Program-made: the position numbers and the translations under genes | The notes under the pieces: generated by a model | Database searches by the model: none | What the model saw: only the letters and a program-made list of their open reading frames with translations | What the model was told of the DNA's origin: nothing | From: an uncultured Bacteroidales bacterium | Lineage (GTDB): Bacteria > Bacteroidota > Bacteroidia > Bacteroidales > WCHB1-69 | Assembly (NCBI GenBank): GCA_900315705.1 | Contig: ONAB01000019.1 | Span: 1 to 59,225, forward strand | Direction: 5' to 3' | DNA length: 59,225 nt | Part shown: positions 17,191 to 26,426 of the stretch, one piece after another | Layout: every line of letters begins with the position of its first letter | Numbering within the stretch: position 1 is the stretch's first letter

Positions 17191-17204
17191 ATATTTACTG
17201 AGAA

Positions 17205-18227
17205 ATGGATATTATAGAAAATCTATTGGTGATTGGAAACGGATTTGACTTAGATTTGGGTCTTCCAACAAAATTTTCCGATTTTGCTAAATCAGAATAT
17301 TGGCCTAAAGCAAAAAAAATAGACGACCCAATAAAATTTCCAACACGTACCGCTCATGGAGGTTTTAATGCCATTACGCCGATATATCCAACTGTATTGT
17401 TAGAGCATTATCTTGAAGACAAACTGGATAAAGAGTTATGGTTCGATTTGGAAAAATGTTTGTTAGATTATGCGTCACCCAATGTCAGCAAAGAAATAGT
17501 GGACCCAAGTCAGGAAGATGAATCTGATATTAAAAAAAATATCGCATATTATGATATGGTTCGGGACGCATTAGGCCAATACATTGCAGATGTTCAAAAC
17601 AGCCATCCGATAAATTCCAATAGTGTGGCAGGTAAAACACTCCAAACGATTATAAAAAATGGTTTTTTCAGACACATTTGCTCTTTTAATTATACTAATC
17701 TAAATCGTATTGCCAAACAATTAGGTATTTCAAAAGAGATCAACTATTATCATATTCATGGTTCTGTAGCCGACAATAATAATTCAATCATATTAGGTGT
17801 CCATGAAGCAGAACTTCGAGAGGGATACGATCGTTTCCGTAAAACACAGAGCGAGTATTATACGTTCCACAATCTATACACTGAATTAGACAATGCCAAT
17901 GAAATTGTATTTTTTGGATTGTCTTTCGGAGAAATTGACTACAGTTATTTCAATCTTTTTTTTAAGAATCTTGTATCTTCTTCGCATTACGCAGAGGCAG
18001 AAAAAGATAAAAAACGTATTACAATATTTACAAAAGACAATGATTCACGTCATGCAGTGCTCTCCAGTTTGCGAAAAATGGGAATTGATGTGCAACGACT
18101 ATTTGCACAGTCGATTTTTCAAATTATATGTACGGCAGAAGGGCTTGACGGAAATGTTTTTTGTGATTTTTGCAAAAGATTAAACGAAAATGGTTTTAAA
18201 AGATTTGGTGGCAAAAAGGAACAATAG
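17205..18227 (+). CDS. AbiH family abortive infection protein
   Basis: The 340-residue protein opens with LLVIGNGFDLDLGLPTKFSDF (7-27), the signature of AbiH (bacteriophage abortive infection protein). The middle has SFNYTNLNRIA and YYHIHGSV, typical of the family and of SIR2-like folds, followed by VFFGLSFGEIDYSYF. AbiH of Lactococcus stops phage growth late in infection; the mechanism is not settled. The gene is visibly AT-rich and follows the third hsdS-tail copy. It has no clear promoter, so it may be read from upstream. Confidence 0.9.
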   Translation: MDIIENLLVIGNGFDLDLGLPTKFSDFAKSEYWPKAKKIDDPIKFPTRTAHGGFNAITPIYPTVLLEHYLEDKLDKELWFDLEKCLLDYASPNVSKEIVDPSQEDESDIKKNIAYYDMVRDALGQYIADVQNSHPINSNSVAGKTLQTIIKNGFFRHICSFNYTNLNRIAKQLGISKEINYYHIHGSVADNNNSIILGVHEAELREGYDRFRKTQSEYYTFHNLYTELDNANEIVFFGLSFGEIDYSYFNLFFKNLVSSSHYAEAEKDKKRITIFTKDNDSRHAVLSSLRKMGIDVQRLFAQSIFQIICTAEGLDGNVFCDFCKRLNENGFKRFGGKKEQ

Positions 18228-18328
18228 GAGATAATTTATCAAACGATATGAAAGCGTAATCTATTTTAGAAATCGGCACTATATAATCCATTTTTTTTAA
18301 TAGAATAAGATGTGTTTTGATTTTTTTG

Positions 18329-18336
18329 TATTTTTG
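18329..18336 (+). promoter_or_regulatory. -7 box TATTTTTG for the rloA-rloB-hsdR unit
   Basis: TATTTTTG lies 21 bases before the ATG at 18358, after a 130-base spacer downstream of AbiH. It gives the second half of the island a separate promoter. Confidence 0.6.
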
Positions 18337-18357
18337 CATCCCCAAAAATAGAGCGAT

Positions 18358-19599
18358 ATGATACAAGAGATAAAGATAAAAAACTTCCTGTCGTTCAAGG
18401 ACGAGGTGACCTTTAGTTTTGAAGCCACCAAAGACAAGTTTGCCGAGGAATATCAAGTGGTAGAAGTGGTGCCCGGTGTACGGCTGCTTCGCTTCGCCAT
18501 GGTGTATGGAGCAAATGCGTCGGGAAAAACGAATTTGTTGAAAGCATTTGAGTTCCTACGGGCTTTTTGGCGGAAACAAGCCAGTAATGTAGAAGAGCGT
18601 ACTGGGGTTATTCCCTTCCTTTTCGATCGGGCGACCCCAACCGAACCATCTCGATTTGAACTGGTTTTCTATGTGGGAGGTATTAAACATCACTATTTGC
18701 TGGAACTGGATGAGAATCAAGTGTCTTTGGAAAAACTATGTTATTACAAGAGTGTTCAACCCACTATGCTTTTTGTGAGGAAATTCAAAGACGGCAAGTC
18801 CGACATCACCTACAATCCGTCTGTTATTAAGTTGAGTATGACGGAAAAAGAGAAAATCTCCTTGGAGTGCTTGAAAAACATGTCCTTTTTTGCAGCTCTC
18901 GGAAAGGTGAATGTCAACTTGCCTGATTTGTATGCAGTTAGGCAATGGATGATATCGCATTTTGAAAAAATGATTGACCCCACACTGTCATTAACAGAGT
19001 CTGCAGAAGCTCAACTCTCAAAAGACGATGCTTTAAGGAATTATCTTGTGAATTACTTTAAGAACGCAGACTTTGATATTTCTGACATTAAAACACAAGC
19101 CTATGATATTCCAGCTGCTGATTTCCCATTTAAAATAATAACATCTGCTCAAGTTACTATAAAATCATATCAAACCTATTTCGAGCATTTGGTGAAAAAC
19201 GAGCAGGAAGACGAAAAATACGAGCTTCATATTTCTTTGGAGTCGTACGGAACCCGGCGTATTTTTGGCCTTGCAACCGCTATCTATAATATTCAAAAAA
19301 AGAACGGATTTCTCTTGGTGGATGAGATCGAAGCATCGCTACATCCAAAATTCTTGGAAAAGCTGCTGTTTGAGTACTTCAAAAACAAAAGCCGGTCGCA
19401 AATGTTGGTGACTATCCATGACGACAGTCTTTTGGATTTAGTCGACGATCTTGTAAGAAAAGACTCTATCTGGTTTACGGAAAAGAAAGCATCAGGGACT
19501 TCCGATTTGTATCGTTTGACTGATTTTAGAGGATTGAATAGACTGTCTTCGATTAGATCTGCATATAGATTAGGACGATTCGGTGCCACAATGAAATAA
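18358..19599 (+). CDS. AAA ATPase, RloA-like
   Basis: The 413-residue protein begins IKIKNFLSFKDEVTFSF, the usual start of SMC/OLD-like AAA_15/AAA_21 ATPases. Walker A is GANASGKTN (51-59) and Walker B with the following signature is LLVDEIEASLHP (about 317-328); MLVTIHDDSLLD provides the switch region. No TOPRIM domain is fused. A RloB-like gene follows 9 bases later. This ATPase/RloB pair matches the rloA-rloB genes described inside type I R-M loci of Campylobacter and resembles the ATPase half of PARIS-like defence pairs. Confidence 0.88.
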   Translation: MIQEIKIKNFLSFKDEVTFSFEATKDKFAEEYQVVEVVPGVRLLRFAMVYGANASGKTNLLKAFEFLRAFWRKQASNVEERTGVIPFLFDRATPTEPSRFELVFYVGGIKHHYLLELDENQVSLEKLCYYKSVQPTMLFVRKFKDGKSDITYNPSVIKLSMTEKEKISLECLKNMSFFAALGKVNVNLPDLYAVRQWMISHFEKMIDPTLSLTESAEAQLSKDDALRNYLVNYFKNADFDISDIKTQAYDIPAADFPFKIITSAQVTIKSYQTYFEHLVKNEQEDEKYELHISLESYGTRRIFGLATAIYNIQKKNGFLLVDEIEASLHPKFLEKLLFEYFKNKSRSQMLVTIHDDSLLDLVDDLVRKDSIWFTEKKASGTSDLYRLTDFRGLNRLSSIRSAYRLGRFGATMK

Positions 19600-19608
19600 T
19601 TGACAAGA

Positions 19609-20334
19609 ATGGCGGGCAAAAGGAATATTATAGAAAGCGCAGGTGATACTCGGCAGACCTACTTTTCGCACGAAACGACTTCTTTTGAAAACAAAGGGAG
19701 TCGCACTTTGCGGCCATTATTCCCGTTTGTCATCAGTGGGGGCAAGAATACCGAATGCTACTATTTCCGACATGTTTCTGACACCACCATTTATAAGTTC
19801 AATGTGGTACCTGAATATTTCGGGATGGAGTCGGGCTATACCGAAATCTTTCCTGATCGAATCAAGAAGATATTGAAAGACAATCCTGATGCTCAAATCT
19901 TTTGCGTTTTTGATTGGGATACTGTTCGTGGACATAAGAAAAATCTTGAGAAACACCAAGCTTTTGTCAACCAATTTAAAACCGAGATTGATTCCGGAAC
20001 TGTTGTCGTTTGTCCAAGTATGCCCAGTATCGAGTATTGGTTCTTGCTGCACTTTGAAAACAATACCGATTTAATTCCACGTTGCGGTCGGAAAATACAG
20101 ACACTTCTTTCGCCCTATATGATGCCGTACTTCCCAGACTCAAAGAAAAAACTGCTCAATCTGCTGAAAAGTGAAGAGTATATCAATAAATCCGAATGGG
20201 TTGAAAAACTATGTGCTGATGGAAAGTTGGATGATGCTATTGAAAGAGCCGAGACGAATATAGTTGCGGCGGAAGCTAATGGCAACTTGAACAACCACTC
20301 GTATTCATACGTGTATAAAGTGTTTAAAATGTGA
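19609..20334 (+). CDS. RloB-like protein
   Basis: The 241-residue protein has the RloB family order: FVISGGKNTECYYF (40-53) with E49, an acidic pair in IFCVFDWDTV (D102, D104), and PSIEYWFLLHFENN (about 142-155). The Glu plus Asp-x-Asp layout is TOPRIM-like and could coordinate metal for nuclease activity. It pairs with the upstream ATPase. A TTG start 9 bases upstream is in frame (it directly follows the ATPase stop); the ATG is preferred. The hsdR gene starts 8 bases after its stop. Confidence 0.85.
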   Translation: MAGKRNIIESAGDTRQTYFSHETTSFENKGSRTLRPLFPFVISGGKNTECYYFRHVSDTTIYKFNVVPEYFGMESGYTEIFPDRIKKILKDNPDAQIFCVFDWDTVRGHKKNLEKHQAFVNQFKTEIDSGTVVVCPSMPSIEYWFLLHFENNTDLIPRCGRKIQTLLSPYMMPYFPDSKKKLLNLLKSEEYINKSEWVEKLCADGKLDDAIERAETNIVAAEANGNLNNHSYSYVYKVFKM

Positions 20335-20342
20335 AATAGTCT

Positions 20343-23300
20343 ATGTTTCTATTCAACGAAAGCCTATTGGAACAATCCGTCATCTCCCTGCTGAAAGAGC
20401 AGGGTTATGATTATGTCAAAGGCGAGGACATCACCCGCGACCTCGACGAGGTGGTGCTGCGCGATGATCTGGCGGCATATCTGCACAACCGCTACAAGAA
20501 CGACGGCATCACCGATCAGGAGGTGGAGAATGCCATCCGCATCATCACGCAGAAACAGGGCGGCACACTCTACGCTGAGAACAAGCACACCCTCAACCTG
20601 CTGATGGACGGATTCTCGCTGAAACGCGAAGACCCCGCCAAGCAGAACCTGTACATCTATCCCATCGCTTTCGACGAAGCTAACCAGAAACACAACATCT
20701 TCAAGGAGGTGAACCAGTTCGACATCACCGAAATCGAGCACCGCATACCCGACATCATCATCTTTGTCAACGGTCTGCCCGTGGTGGTGTTCGAGTTGAA
20801 GAGTGCCACCAAGCAAGACACCACTATCGAGGATGCCTACAAACAGCTTACCATCCGCTATTGCAGAGACATACCTTCCTTGTTCAAATACACGGCTTTC
20901 ATTGTCGTCTCCGATGGTGTGAACAGCAAATTCGGCACCCTTTATACCCCGTACGAATTCTTCTATGCCTGGCGCAAAGTGAATGCCAAAGACAAAGCCT
21001 GCGACGGTATCAACTCGCTCAAGACGATGATTGCCGGAATGTTCCGCAAAGACCGGCTTATCGATGTGATTCACAACTTTGTCTATTTTCCCGACACATC
21101 CAAAGACGAAAAGAAGTTCATCTGCCGTTATCCGCAATACTTCGCTGCCCGCTCGCTCTTTCAGAATATATTGAACCACAGCAAACTCAACGCGGGAGGC
21201 GACGGCAAAGGCGGCACCTACTTTGGTGCTACGGGTTGCGGCAAGTCGCTGACGATGCTCTTCCTGTCGCGATTGCTGATGAAGAGCAAAGCCCTGTGCA
21301 GTCCCACCATCATTCTCATCACCGACCGCACCGACCTTGACGACCAGCTCTCGCGTCTGCTGCTCAACGCCAAGCAGTTTGTGGGCGACAGCGTGATAGA
21401 GCAGGTGGAGAGTCGCGAGGATTTGAAAGCCAAACTGCAAGGCCGCACCAGCGGAGGCGTGTTTCTTACCACCATACAGAAATTCTCGAAGGACATCAAT
21501 CTGCTGTCCAACCGCGCCAATATCATCTGCATCAGCGATGAAGCGCACCGTACGCAGACCAATTTGGAGGAAAAATTGGCCATTACGGAGGCAGGAGTGA
21601 AACGCTCATTTGGTTTTGCCAAGTATCTGCGCGATTCGTTGCCGAATGCCACCTACGTGGGGTTCACCGGCACGCCGATAGATTCTACGATGGGGGTCTT
21701 TGGTGCTGTCGTGGATGAATATTCAATGATAGAAGCCGTGGAGGACGGCATCACCAAATCCATCCTCTACGAAGGCCGTGCGTCGCGTGTTATTGCAGAC
21801 AGCGAGCTCATCAAGCAAATCGAGGCCTACTACGACCAATGCGCGGAAGAGGGCTCGTCGGAATACCAGATTGAGGAGAGCAAGCGGGCGATGACGCAAA
21901 TGAGCATTTTGCTCAACAGTCCTGACCTTATTCACCGTCTGGCGGTGGATTTTGTGCAGCACTACGAACGGCGCGTGGAAGAAGGCAGTACGGTCAAGGG
22001 CAAGGCCATGATTGTCTGCGCCACCCGTGAGATCGGTTTCGCCATCTACAAAGAGATTGTCGCCATGCGGCCTGAGTGGGCAGAGGTGAGAATCTGTGGC
22101 GATGGCGAAGAGCTGACCAAGGAAGAAGCGGAAAAGATCAAGCCCATCGAGAAAATCAAGTTAGTCTGCATCCGTCAGAAAGATGACGATCCTGAACTGT
22201 ACAAGCTGTTGGGCACCGACGAAGAGCGCAAGAAACTCGATTTGCAATTCAAGGAGGAGAAGTCGAACTTCAAGATTGCCATCGTGGTGGATATGTGGAT
22301 TACGGGCTTCGATGTGCCTTGTTTGGATACTATGTACTGCTTCAAGCCGTTGCAAATGCATACGCTGATACAGACCATCAGTCGGGTGAACAGAAACTAT
22401 CCGGGCAAGGATAAAGGTTTGATTGTTGATTATTTAGGCATTAAGAAAAAGTTCAACCAGGCGATGAAAAAATATGCCAACGGCGGACAGAACGAGACAC
22501 CGGTGGAAACCATCGACAATGCCGTGAAGCTGTTCAAAGACGAACTGGATCTGCTTAGACGTATGTTTACGGGTTTTGAGTACAGCAGGTTCTTCATGGG
22601 TACGCCGTTGGAACAATTGAATGCCCTGCAGATGTCTGCCGAACACATCCAGCAAACCGAAGAGACCGAGAAACGCTTCATGAAGCACACCCTTATCATG
22701 AAGTCGGCCTACAATATGTGCAATAATGACGAACGAATCACAAAGGAGGAGATTGACGATGTGCATTTCTTCACGGCCGTTCGTTCCATCATATTCAAGA
22801 CCACCACGGGTGTTTCGCCCGATGCCACGCAAATGAACCGCCATGTTCTGAAGCTGGTCAACGAGGCATTGATTTCGGAAGAGGTGGTGGCCATCAACAA
22901 CCTGCAGCTCAACGATGCCAAGCAGATAGACTTGCTGGCATCACAGTATATGGACAAGTTGAAAAACCTGCCGTACAAGAACACGAAAGTCAAGCTGATG
23001 GAACAGCTACTCAAGCGTGTGATTGACAGCGTGAAGAAGGTAAACAAGGTGAAGGCAATCAGCTTCACTGAGCGTCTGAATGAAATCATCGACATCTACA
23101 ACGACCGCTCCGACGACATCGTGTTGGCCGACGAGATCGTGACCGAAGTCGCCAAACAGCTGGCCGATTTGTTCGAAGAAATCAAGAAAGACAGCGTTTT
23201 GCCGGACGGCATTCCGGATATTGAGGTGAAGGCTTTCTACGACATTCTTAAGTCTGTGGCCGAAAAGTATGGATTTCTGGACCAATACACCGAAGAGCAG

Positions 23301-23642
23301 TATGTTGAGATAGCGCAAGCCGTCAAAGAAAAGGTAGATGACAGCTCCCAGTTTATCGACTGGGACAAGCGTGCCGATATCAAGGCGCAGTTGAAGGTAC
23401 AGATTATCCTTACGCTCTCCAATCACGGCTATCCGCCTGCCACCCGCGACGAGGTTTTCAAGGCCATCTTCGAACAGGCGGAGAATTTCAAGAAGAATAG
23501 GGTTGTTGAGAATGAGGTGAAACCATCCTCTCCAGTTATCCATTTATATTCGACACACGAAAAGACATTGCCTATGGCGGCGGAAGATGAGATTCCGTAT
23601 GGGGCTGAAAATGAGAATACTTCTACAGATGTTTCATTATAA
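20343..23642 (+). CDS. hsdR: Type I restriction enzyme subunit HsdR
   Basis: The 1099-residue protein has an N-terminal PD-(D/E)XK nuclease (D137, E151, K153 in RIPDIIIF...VVVFELKS, then a QLTIRY motif), a superfamily 2 translocase with Walker A GATGCGKS near residue 297 and DEAH (SDEAHRT) near 399, the conserved GFTGTP and QTISRVNR motifs, and a C-terminal helical domain that binds HsdM/HsdS. It pumps and cuts unmethylated DNA. Length is usual for the family. It is the last R-M gene, separated from hsdS by 5.7 kb of cargo. Its TAA overlaps the ATG of the NERD gene. Confidence 0.97.
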   Translation: MFLFNESLLEQSVISLLKEQGYDYVKGEDITRDLDEVVLRDDLAAYLHNRYKNDGITDQEVENAIRIITQKQGGTLYAENKHTLNLLMDGFSLKREDPAKQNLYIYPIAFDEANQKHNIFKEVNQFDITEIEHRIPDIIIFVNGLPVVVFELKSATKQDTTIEDAYKQLTIRYCRDIPSLFKYTAFIVVSDGVNSKFGTLYTPYEFFYAWRKVNAKDKACDGINSLKTMIAGMFRKDRLIDVIHNFVYFPDTSKDEKKFICRYPQYFAARSLFQNILNHSKLNAGGDGKGGTYFGATGCGKSLTMLFLSRLLMKSKALCSPTIILITDRTDLDDQLSRLLLNAKQFVGDSVIEQVESREDLKAKLQGRTSGGVFLTTIQKFSKDINLLSNRANIICISDEAHRTQTNLEEKLAITEAGVKRSFGFAKYLRDSLPNATYVGFTGTPIDSTMGVFGAVVDEYSMIEAVEDGITKSILYEGRASRVIADSELIKQIEAYYDQCAEEGSSEYQIEESKRAMTQMSILLNSPDLIHRLAVDFVQHYERRVEEGSTVKGKAMIVCATREIGFAIYKEIVAMRPEWAEVRICGDGEELTKEEAEKIKPIEKIKLVCIRQKDDDPELYKLLGTDEERKKLDLQFKEEKSNFKIAIVVDMWITGFDVPCLDTMYCFKPLQMHTLIQTISRVNRNYPGKDKGLIVDYLGIKKKFNQAMKKYANGGQNETPVETIDNAVKLFKDELDLLRRMFTGFEYSRFFMGTPLEQLNALQMSAEHIQQTEETEKRFMKHTLIMKSAYNMCNNDERITKEEIDDVHFFTAVRSIIFKTTTGVSPDATQMNRHVLKLVNEALISEEVVAINNLQLNDAKQIDLLASQYMDKLKNLPYKNTKVKLMEQLLKRVIDSVKKVNKVKAISFTERLNEIIDIYNDRSDDIVLADEIVTEVAKQLADLFEEIKKDSVLPDGIPDIEVKAFYDILKSVAEKYGFLDQYTEEQYVEIAQAVKEKVDDSSQFIDWDKRADIKAQLKVQIILTLSNHGYPPATRDEVFKAIFEQAENFKKNRVVENEVKPSSPVIHLYSTHEKTLPMAAEDEIPYGAENENTSTDVSL

Positions 23643-24394
23643 TGATGGGCATCGCTCTTTTCATATCAATTGCCGTTCTTACTCTGATTCTACTCATTGT
23701 CAGAAGGCCCATAATTGCATTCTTTAGAGGAAAAAAAGGGGAGTTGAGTGTGAGGATGTGGCTCAAATTGTTATCCTCTGACCAGTACAAGATCATCAAC
23801 GACCTTCTTATCAGCAGTCACGGGCACACCTCTCAAATCGACCACGTGGTAGTGTCCGAATACGGCATTTTTGTAATCGAAACCAAAAATTATTCGGGCT
23901 GGATCTACGGCAGTGCCGACAGCGACCAGTGGACCCAAAACATCTATGGCGACAAATACCAACTGTACAATCCCATCCTCCAGAACCAAGGCCATATCAA
24001 GGCTCTTAGAAGTCTGCTCAAAGACATTCCCTCTGGTTTTTTCATCTCTATTGTAGCCTTTTCCAGAAATGCCACACTCAAAAACCAATACCTGAACAAT
24101 GTGGTTTATTGGAACCAGATCAACGACTTGATACGCTCATACGAGCAAAAACGACTCTCTTCAGAACAGGTGCAACGTGTTTACAACACCTTGCTAAGTG
24201 CCAATATCGACTCTAAAGACGCCCGAAAGCAGCATATCCAGAATGTCCGCGGACAGATTTACAGGAATGATGTGTCCGTGGCCCACAACCGCTGTCCCCG
24301 TTGCGGAGGAAGATTGGTGCTTCGGGATGGGAAATACGGGGATTTCTACGGCTGCAGCAATTACCCGCGCTGCAGGTTCACCAGACAACCCTGA
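23642..24394 (+). CDS. NERD nuclease with topoisomerase-type zinc finger, membrane-anchored
   Basis: The 250-residue protein has an N-terminal membrane helix (about 4-21), a NERD (nuclease-related) domain with E34, D67 (QIDHVVV) and E80/K82 ([12 protein letters not shown]), and a C-terminal four-cysteine finger of topoisomerase I type (CPRCGGRLV...YGCSNYPRC). It is probably a membrane-bound nuclease facing the cytoplasm. The ATG overlaps the hsdR stop (TAATG), indicating translational coupling; a second ATG lies 3 bases on. The coupling suggests it is part of the restriction unit or acts on its products. Confidence 0.9.
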   Translation: MMGIALFISIAVLTLILLIVRRPIIAFFRGKKGELSVRMWLKLLSSDQYKIINDLLISSHGHTSQIDHVVVSEYGIFVIETKNYSGWIYGSADSDQWTQNIYGDKYQLYNPILQNQGHIKALRSLLKDIPSGFFISIVAFSRNATLKNQYLNNVVYWNQINDLIRSYEQKRLSSEQVQRVYNTLLSANIDSKDARKQHIQNVRGQIYRNDVSVAHNRCPRCGGRLVLRDGKYGDFYGCSNYPRCRFTRQP

Positions 24395-24410
24395 CGTCCA
24401 AGTCTCACCA

Positions 24411-24554
24411 TCCCCTTCCGCGGCGAGCCATCCACAACCTCTTGGCAGGCTATCCCCACGCCGCGGCGGATGCCCCTGGGCACCACATATCTACCGGGCT
24501 TCAACCCCTCCTGGGGTTCCGCCGGGCGACGTTCACCCGCACACGCCCTACCGA
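24411..24554. repeat. X module, copy 1
   Basis: It starts CCCCTTCCGCGGCGAGCCAT and contains the stem-loop AACCCC-tcct-GGGGTT and a CCGGGC...GCCGGG surround. It matches 24712-24858 and 26066-26214. The loop and a few stem positions differ. It starts 17 bases after the NERD gene stop. Confidence 0.85.
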
Positions 24555-24668
24555 GTAGAGACGTCACATTGTGGCGTCTCTACCGCAAAGGCAGGCCTTT
24601 AGGTCTGCCGGGCTCGGTAGGAACGTGCCGCCCGGAAAAAACCATCGCAGGCCGTAGGTCTGCGGGCA
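24555..24668. repeat. Z module, copy 1, with the CACATTGTG palindrome
   Basis: The palindrome GTAGAGACGTCACATTGTGG (first 20 bases; ends CGTCTCTAC at 24583) is followed by hairpins GGCAGGCCTTTAGGTCTGCC and a CGCAGGCC...GGTCTGCG pair. The whole matches 26309-26423. Confidence 0.85.
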
Positions 24669-24711
24669 ACGAAACAGCCAACATCATCGCAATCCCCGCC
24701 CTGGGCCCGCC

Positions 24712-24943
24712 CCTCCCCTTCCGCGGCGAACCCATCCACACCCTCTTGGCGGGCCATCCCCGCGCCGCGGCGGATGCCCCCGGTCATTGCATATCTACCG
24801 GGCTTCAACCCCTGCCGGGGTTCCGCCGGACAACGTTCACCTGCATATCCCCTACCGAGCCCCGCAGCCCGATGGGCTGCGACGGCGGCGCACTCAATCG
24901 CGAATATGTTGATTTCCCACACAGGCTGTGTCCCAAAGGGACA
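24712..24943. repeat. X module copy 2 followed by Y module copy 1
   Basis: X (24712-24858) has the stem-loop AACCCC-tgcc-GGGGTT. Y (24858-24943) has CGCAGCCC-gat-GGGCTGCG and ACACA-ggc-TGTGT. The same X-Y order recurs at 26066-26298, so direct repeats flank the AlbA_2 remnant. Confidence 0.85.
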
Positions 24944-24994
24944 TAATCCCAGTAACCCCGCACAAGCGACCGAAGGGAGCGCAGTGTGGGGAGG
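24930..24994 (+). repeat. W-family hairpin repeat, copy in the mosaic
   Basis: A GTCCC-aaa-GGGAC stem-loop is followed by AATCCCAGTAACCCCGCAC, the spacer and GCGCAGTGTGGGG. It is the + strand counterpart of the copy at 552-624 and of the A units at 5678 and 5981. Confidence 0.8.
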
Positions 24995-25176
24995 GAGGCG
25001 CGCGCCCGACAACCCTCGCGGCGCGGGTGTCGCGTGCCACGAAGCCACGCCCGTTCTCGCCGCGAAACGGTGGCGCTGTATGTCATCACCGGCACACCAT
25101 CGCCGCCGGCGTGCGATATGCGATTTCCAAAAAAAGCTAAGGTCGCAAGTCGTAAATCGTACGTCGCACATCGCGA

Positions 25177-25366
25177 GGAGATTCCGCTCAACGCTGCCGC
25201 GTTTCGCGGAATGGTGCGCCGCAAATGGGGAGAAGAAAGGGGAGATGGGCGGCGGGGAGGAGCGTGCCGTTGCCGGAACCTTTTCCCTCGCCGCCCATCT
25301 CCCCCCCTGTTCCCTCCGGCAGGCCCCACCATTCCGCGGTGAACGCAGTGAGCAAGCGGAATCTCC
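25177..25366 (+). mobile_element. 190-base MITE-like element, copy 1
   Basis: The ends are perfect 12-base inverted repeats (GGAGATTCCGCT at 25177-25188 and AGCGGAATCTCC at 25355-25366). Inside are AATGGTGCGCCGC, a GGAGATGGGCGGC/GCCGCCCATCTCC pair and CCACCATTCCGCGG. An inverted copy of 185 bases lies at 54223-54407. There is no ORF. The right end is 7 bases from the first ATG of the AlbA_2 remnant. Confidence 0.8.
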
Positions 25367-25373
25367 TGCCAGC

Positions 25374-25901
25374 ATGCCAGATTATGACATTGACAACGAG
25401 AACCGATTGATTGGGGTTACTGTATACGGAAAAATGCTTGATGAGAAATATTCCACATTGCTAAAAAACAATAACACATTGACATTAAAGGAGTGCATCT
25501 GGCTTGATGCCGTCCAAAAAAAACGCCCGCTCACAAAACAGGCGATAGACCATCTGAGATCACGAAACCTGGTGGAGGGACGCGGGAAGGACCTCACCAT
25601 TTCATTAGGCGTGGCAAGACTCACGCATCAAGTGGGCCAATATACGAGAAACAAAGGGCTCGCTTACGACGCGTTGAAGAAACTCATCCTACAGTTGGCC
25701 TATAATGCCGGGAAGGATGGATTTAAGTTGTCAGATGCATTTGAAGGCGTGGAACATGCTTTACCATATGGCAAGACTCCAAAAGCGAAAAAAGATTACC
25801 TTGGAAGAATTTTGGCGAAAATAGCTCGTGAAGATTTGATTTTCCCAAATAAGCGCACTTGGTATATAACCTCAAAAGGTGAATCTGAAATTCGTATGTA
25901 A
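25374..25901 (+). pseudogene. 3' remnant of an AlbA_2/ATP-binding (schlafen-like) gene
   Basis: The 175 codons from ATG 25374 (MPDYDIDNENRLIGVTVYGK, then LDEKYSTLL, LDAVQKKRPLT and LRSRNLVEGRGKDL) match my recollection of the C-terminal third of AlbA_2 (Schlafen AlbA-like) putative transcriptional regulators/ATP-binding proteins, which are normally about 450-500 residues. The N-terminal AlbA_2 and ATPase parts are missing. The frame stays open upstream through repeat sequence, but that translation is Arg/Pro/Ala-rich and not family-like. The MITE-like element ends 7 bases upstream, so insertion or deletion by the element probably removed the 5' part. A short helix-turn-helix product may still be made. 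Confidence 0.7.
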
Positions 25902-26050
25902 TTTCGTGTATAATTCGTGTATAATTTTACACATAATTCAGATTCTGTATTTTAATATCACATTGATAATCAATTGTTTAATTGACTTTATGGAGTAAAA
26001 TTCGTGTATAATTCGCACGTGATTCGTGTATAATTCGCATATAATTTCAT
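25891..26050 (+). repeat. Array of TTCGTGTATA repeats
   Basis: Exact TTCGTGTATA occurs at 25903, 25914, 26001 and 26023, with variants TTCGTATGTA (25891), TTCGCACGTG (26012) and TTCGCATATA (26034). The first variant holds the stop codon of the AlbA_2 remnant, and the following copies repeat that ATTCGT...TAA unit every 11-12 bases. The space between (25925-26000) is AT-rich and has no gene. Confidence 0.75.
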
Positions 26051-26065
26051 ACGTATCCTATTAAT

Positions 26066-26298
26066 CGCCCCTCCCCTTCCGCGGCGAGCCATCCACACCC
26101 TCTTGGCGGGCCATCCCCGCGCCGAGGCGGATGCCCCCGGTCATTGCATATCTACCGGGCTTTAACCCCTGACGGGGTTCCGTTGGGCGACGTTCTCCCG
26201 CACATCCCCTGCCGAGCCCCGCAGCCCGATGGGCTGCGACGGCGGCGCACACAATTGCAAACACGTTGATTTCCCACACAGGCTGTGTCCCAAAGGGT
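26066..26298. repeat. X module copy 3 followed by Y module copy 2
   Basis: X has AACCCC-tgac-GGGGTT; Y has CGCAGCCC-gat-GGGCTGCG. It is a direct repeat of 24712-24943 with scattered changes. Confidence 0.85.
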
Positions 26299-26308
26299 CA
26301 CCATCCTT

Positions 26309-26423
26309 GTAGAGACGTCACATTGTGGCGTCTCTACTGCAAAGGCAGGCCTTTAGGTCTGCCGGGCTCGGTAGGAACGTGCCGCCTGGAAGAACCCATC
26401 GCAGGCCGGTAGGTCTGCGGGCA
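26309..26423. repeat. Z module, copy 2
   Basis: It starts with the same CACATTGTG palindrome as Z copy 1 (26309-26337) and continues with the same two hairpins. Confidence 0.85.
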
Positions 26424-26426
26424 AAA

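Noticed and set aside
13447-17195. Phase-variable hsdS inversion system
   Set aside because: The hsdS-tail copies are direct repeats, no second full hsdS is present and no recombinase gene is visible in the window.
24774-25373. 200-codon N-terminal extension of the AlbA_2 remnant
   Set aside because: The extension translates X/Y/W repeats and the MITE-like element into an Arg/Pro/Ala-rich string; the family-like sequence starts at the MPDYD segment.
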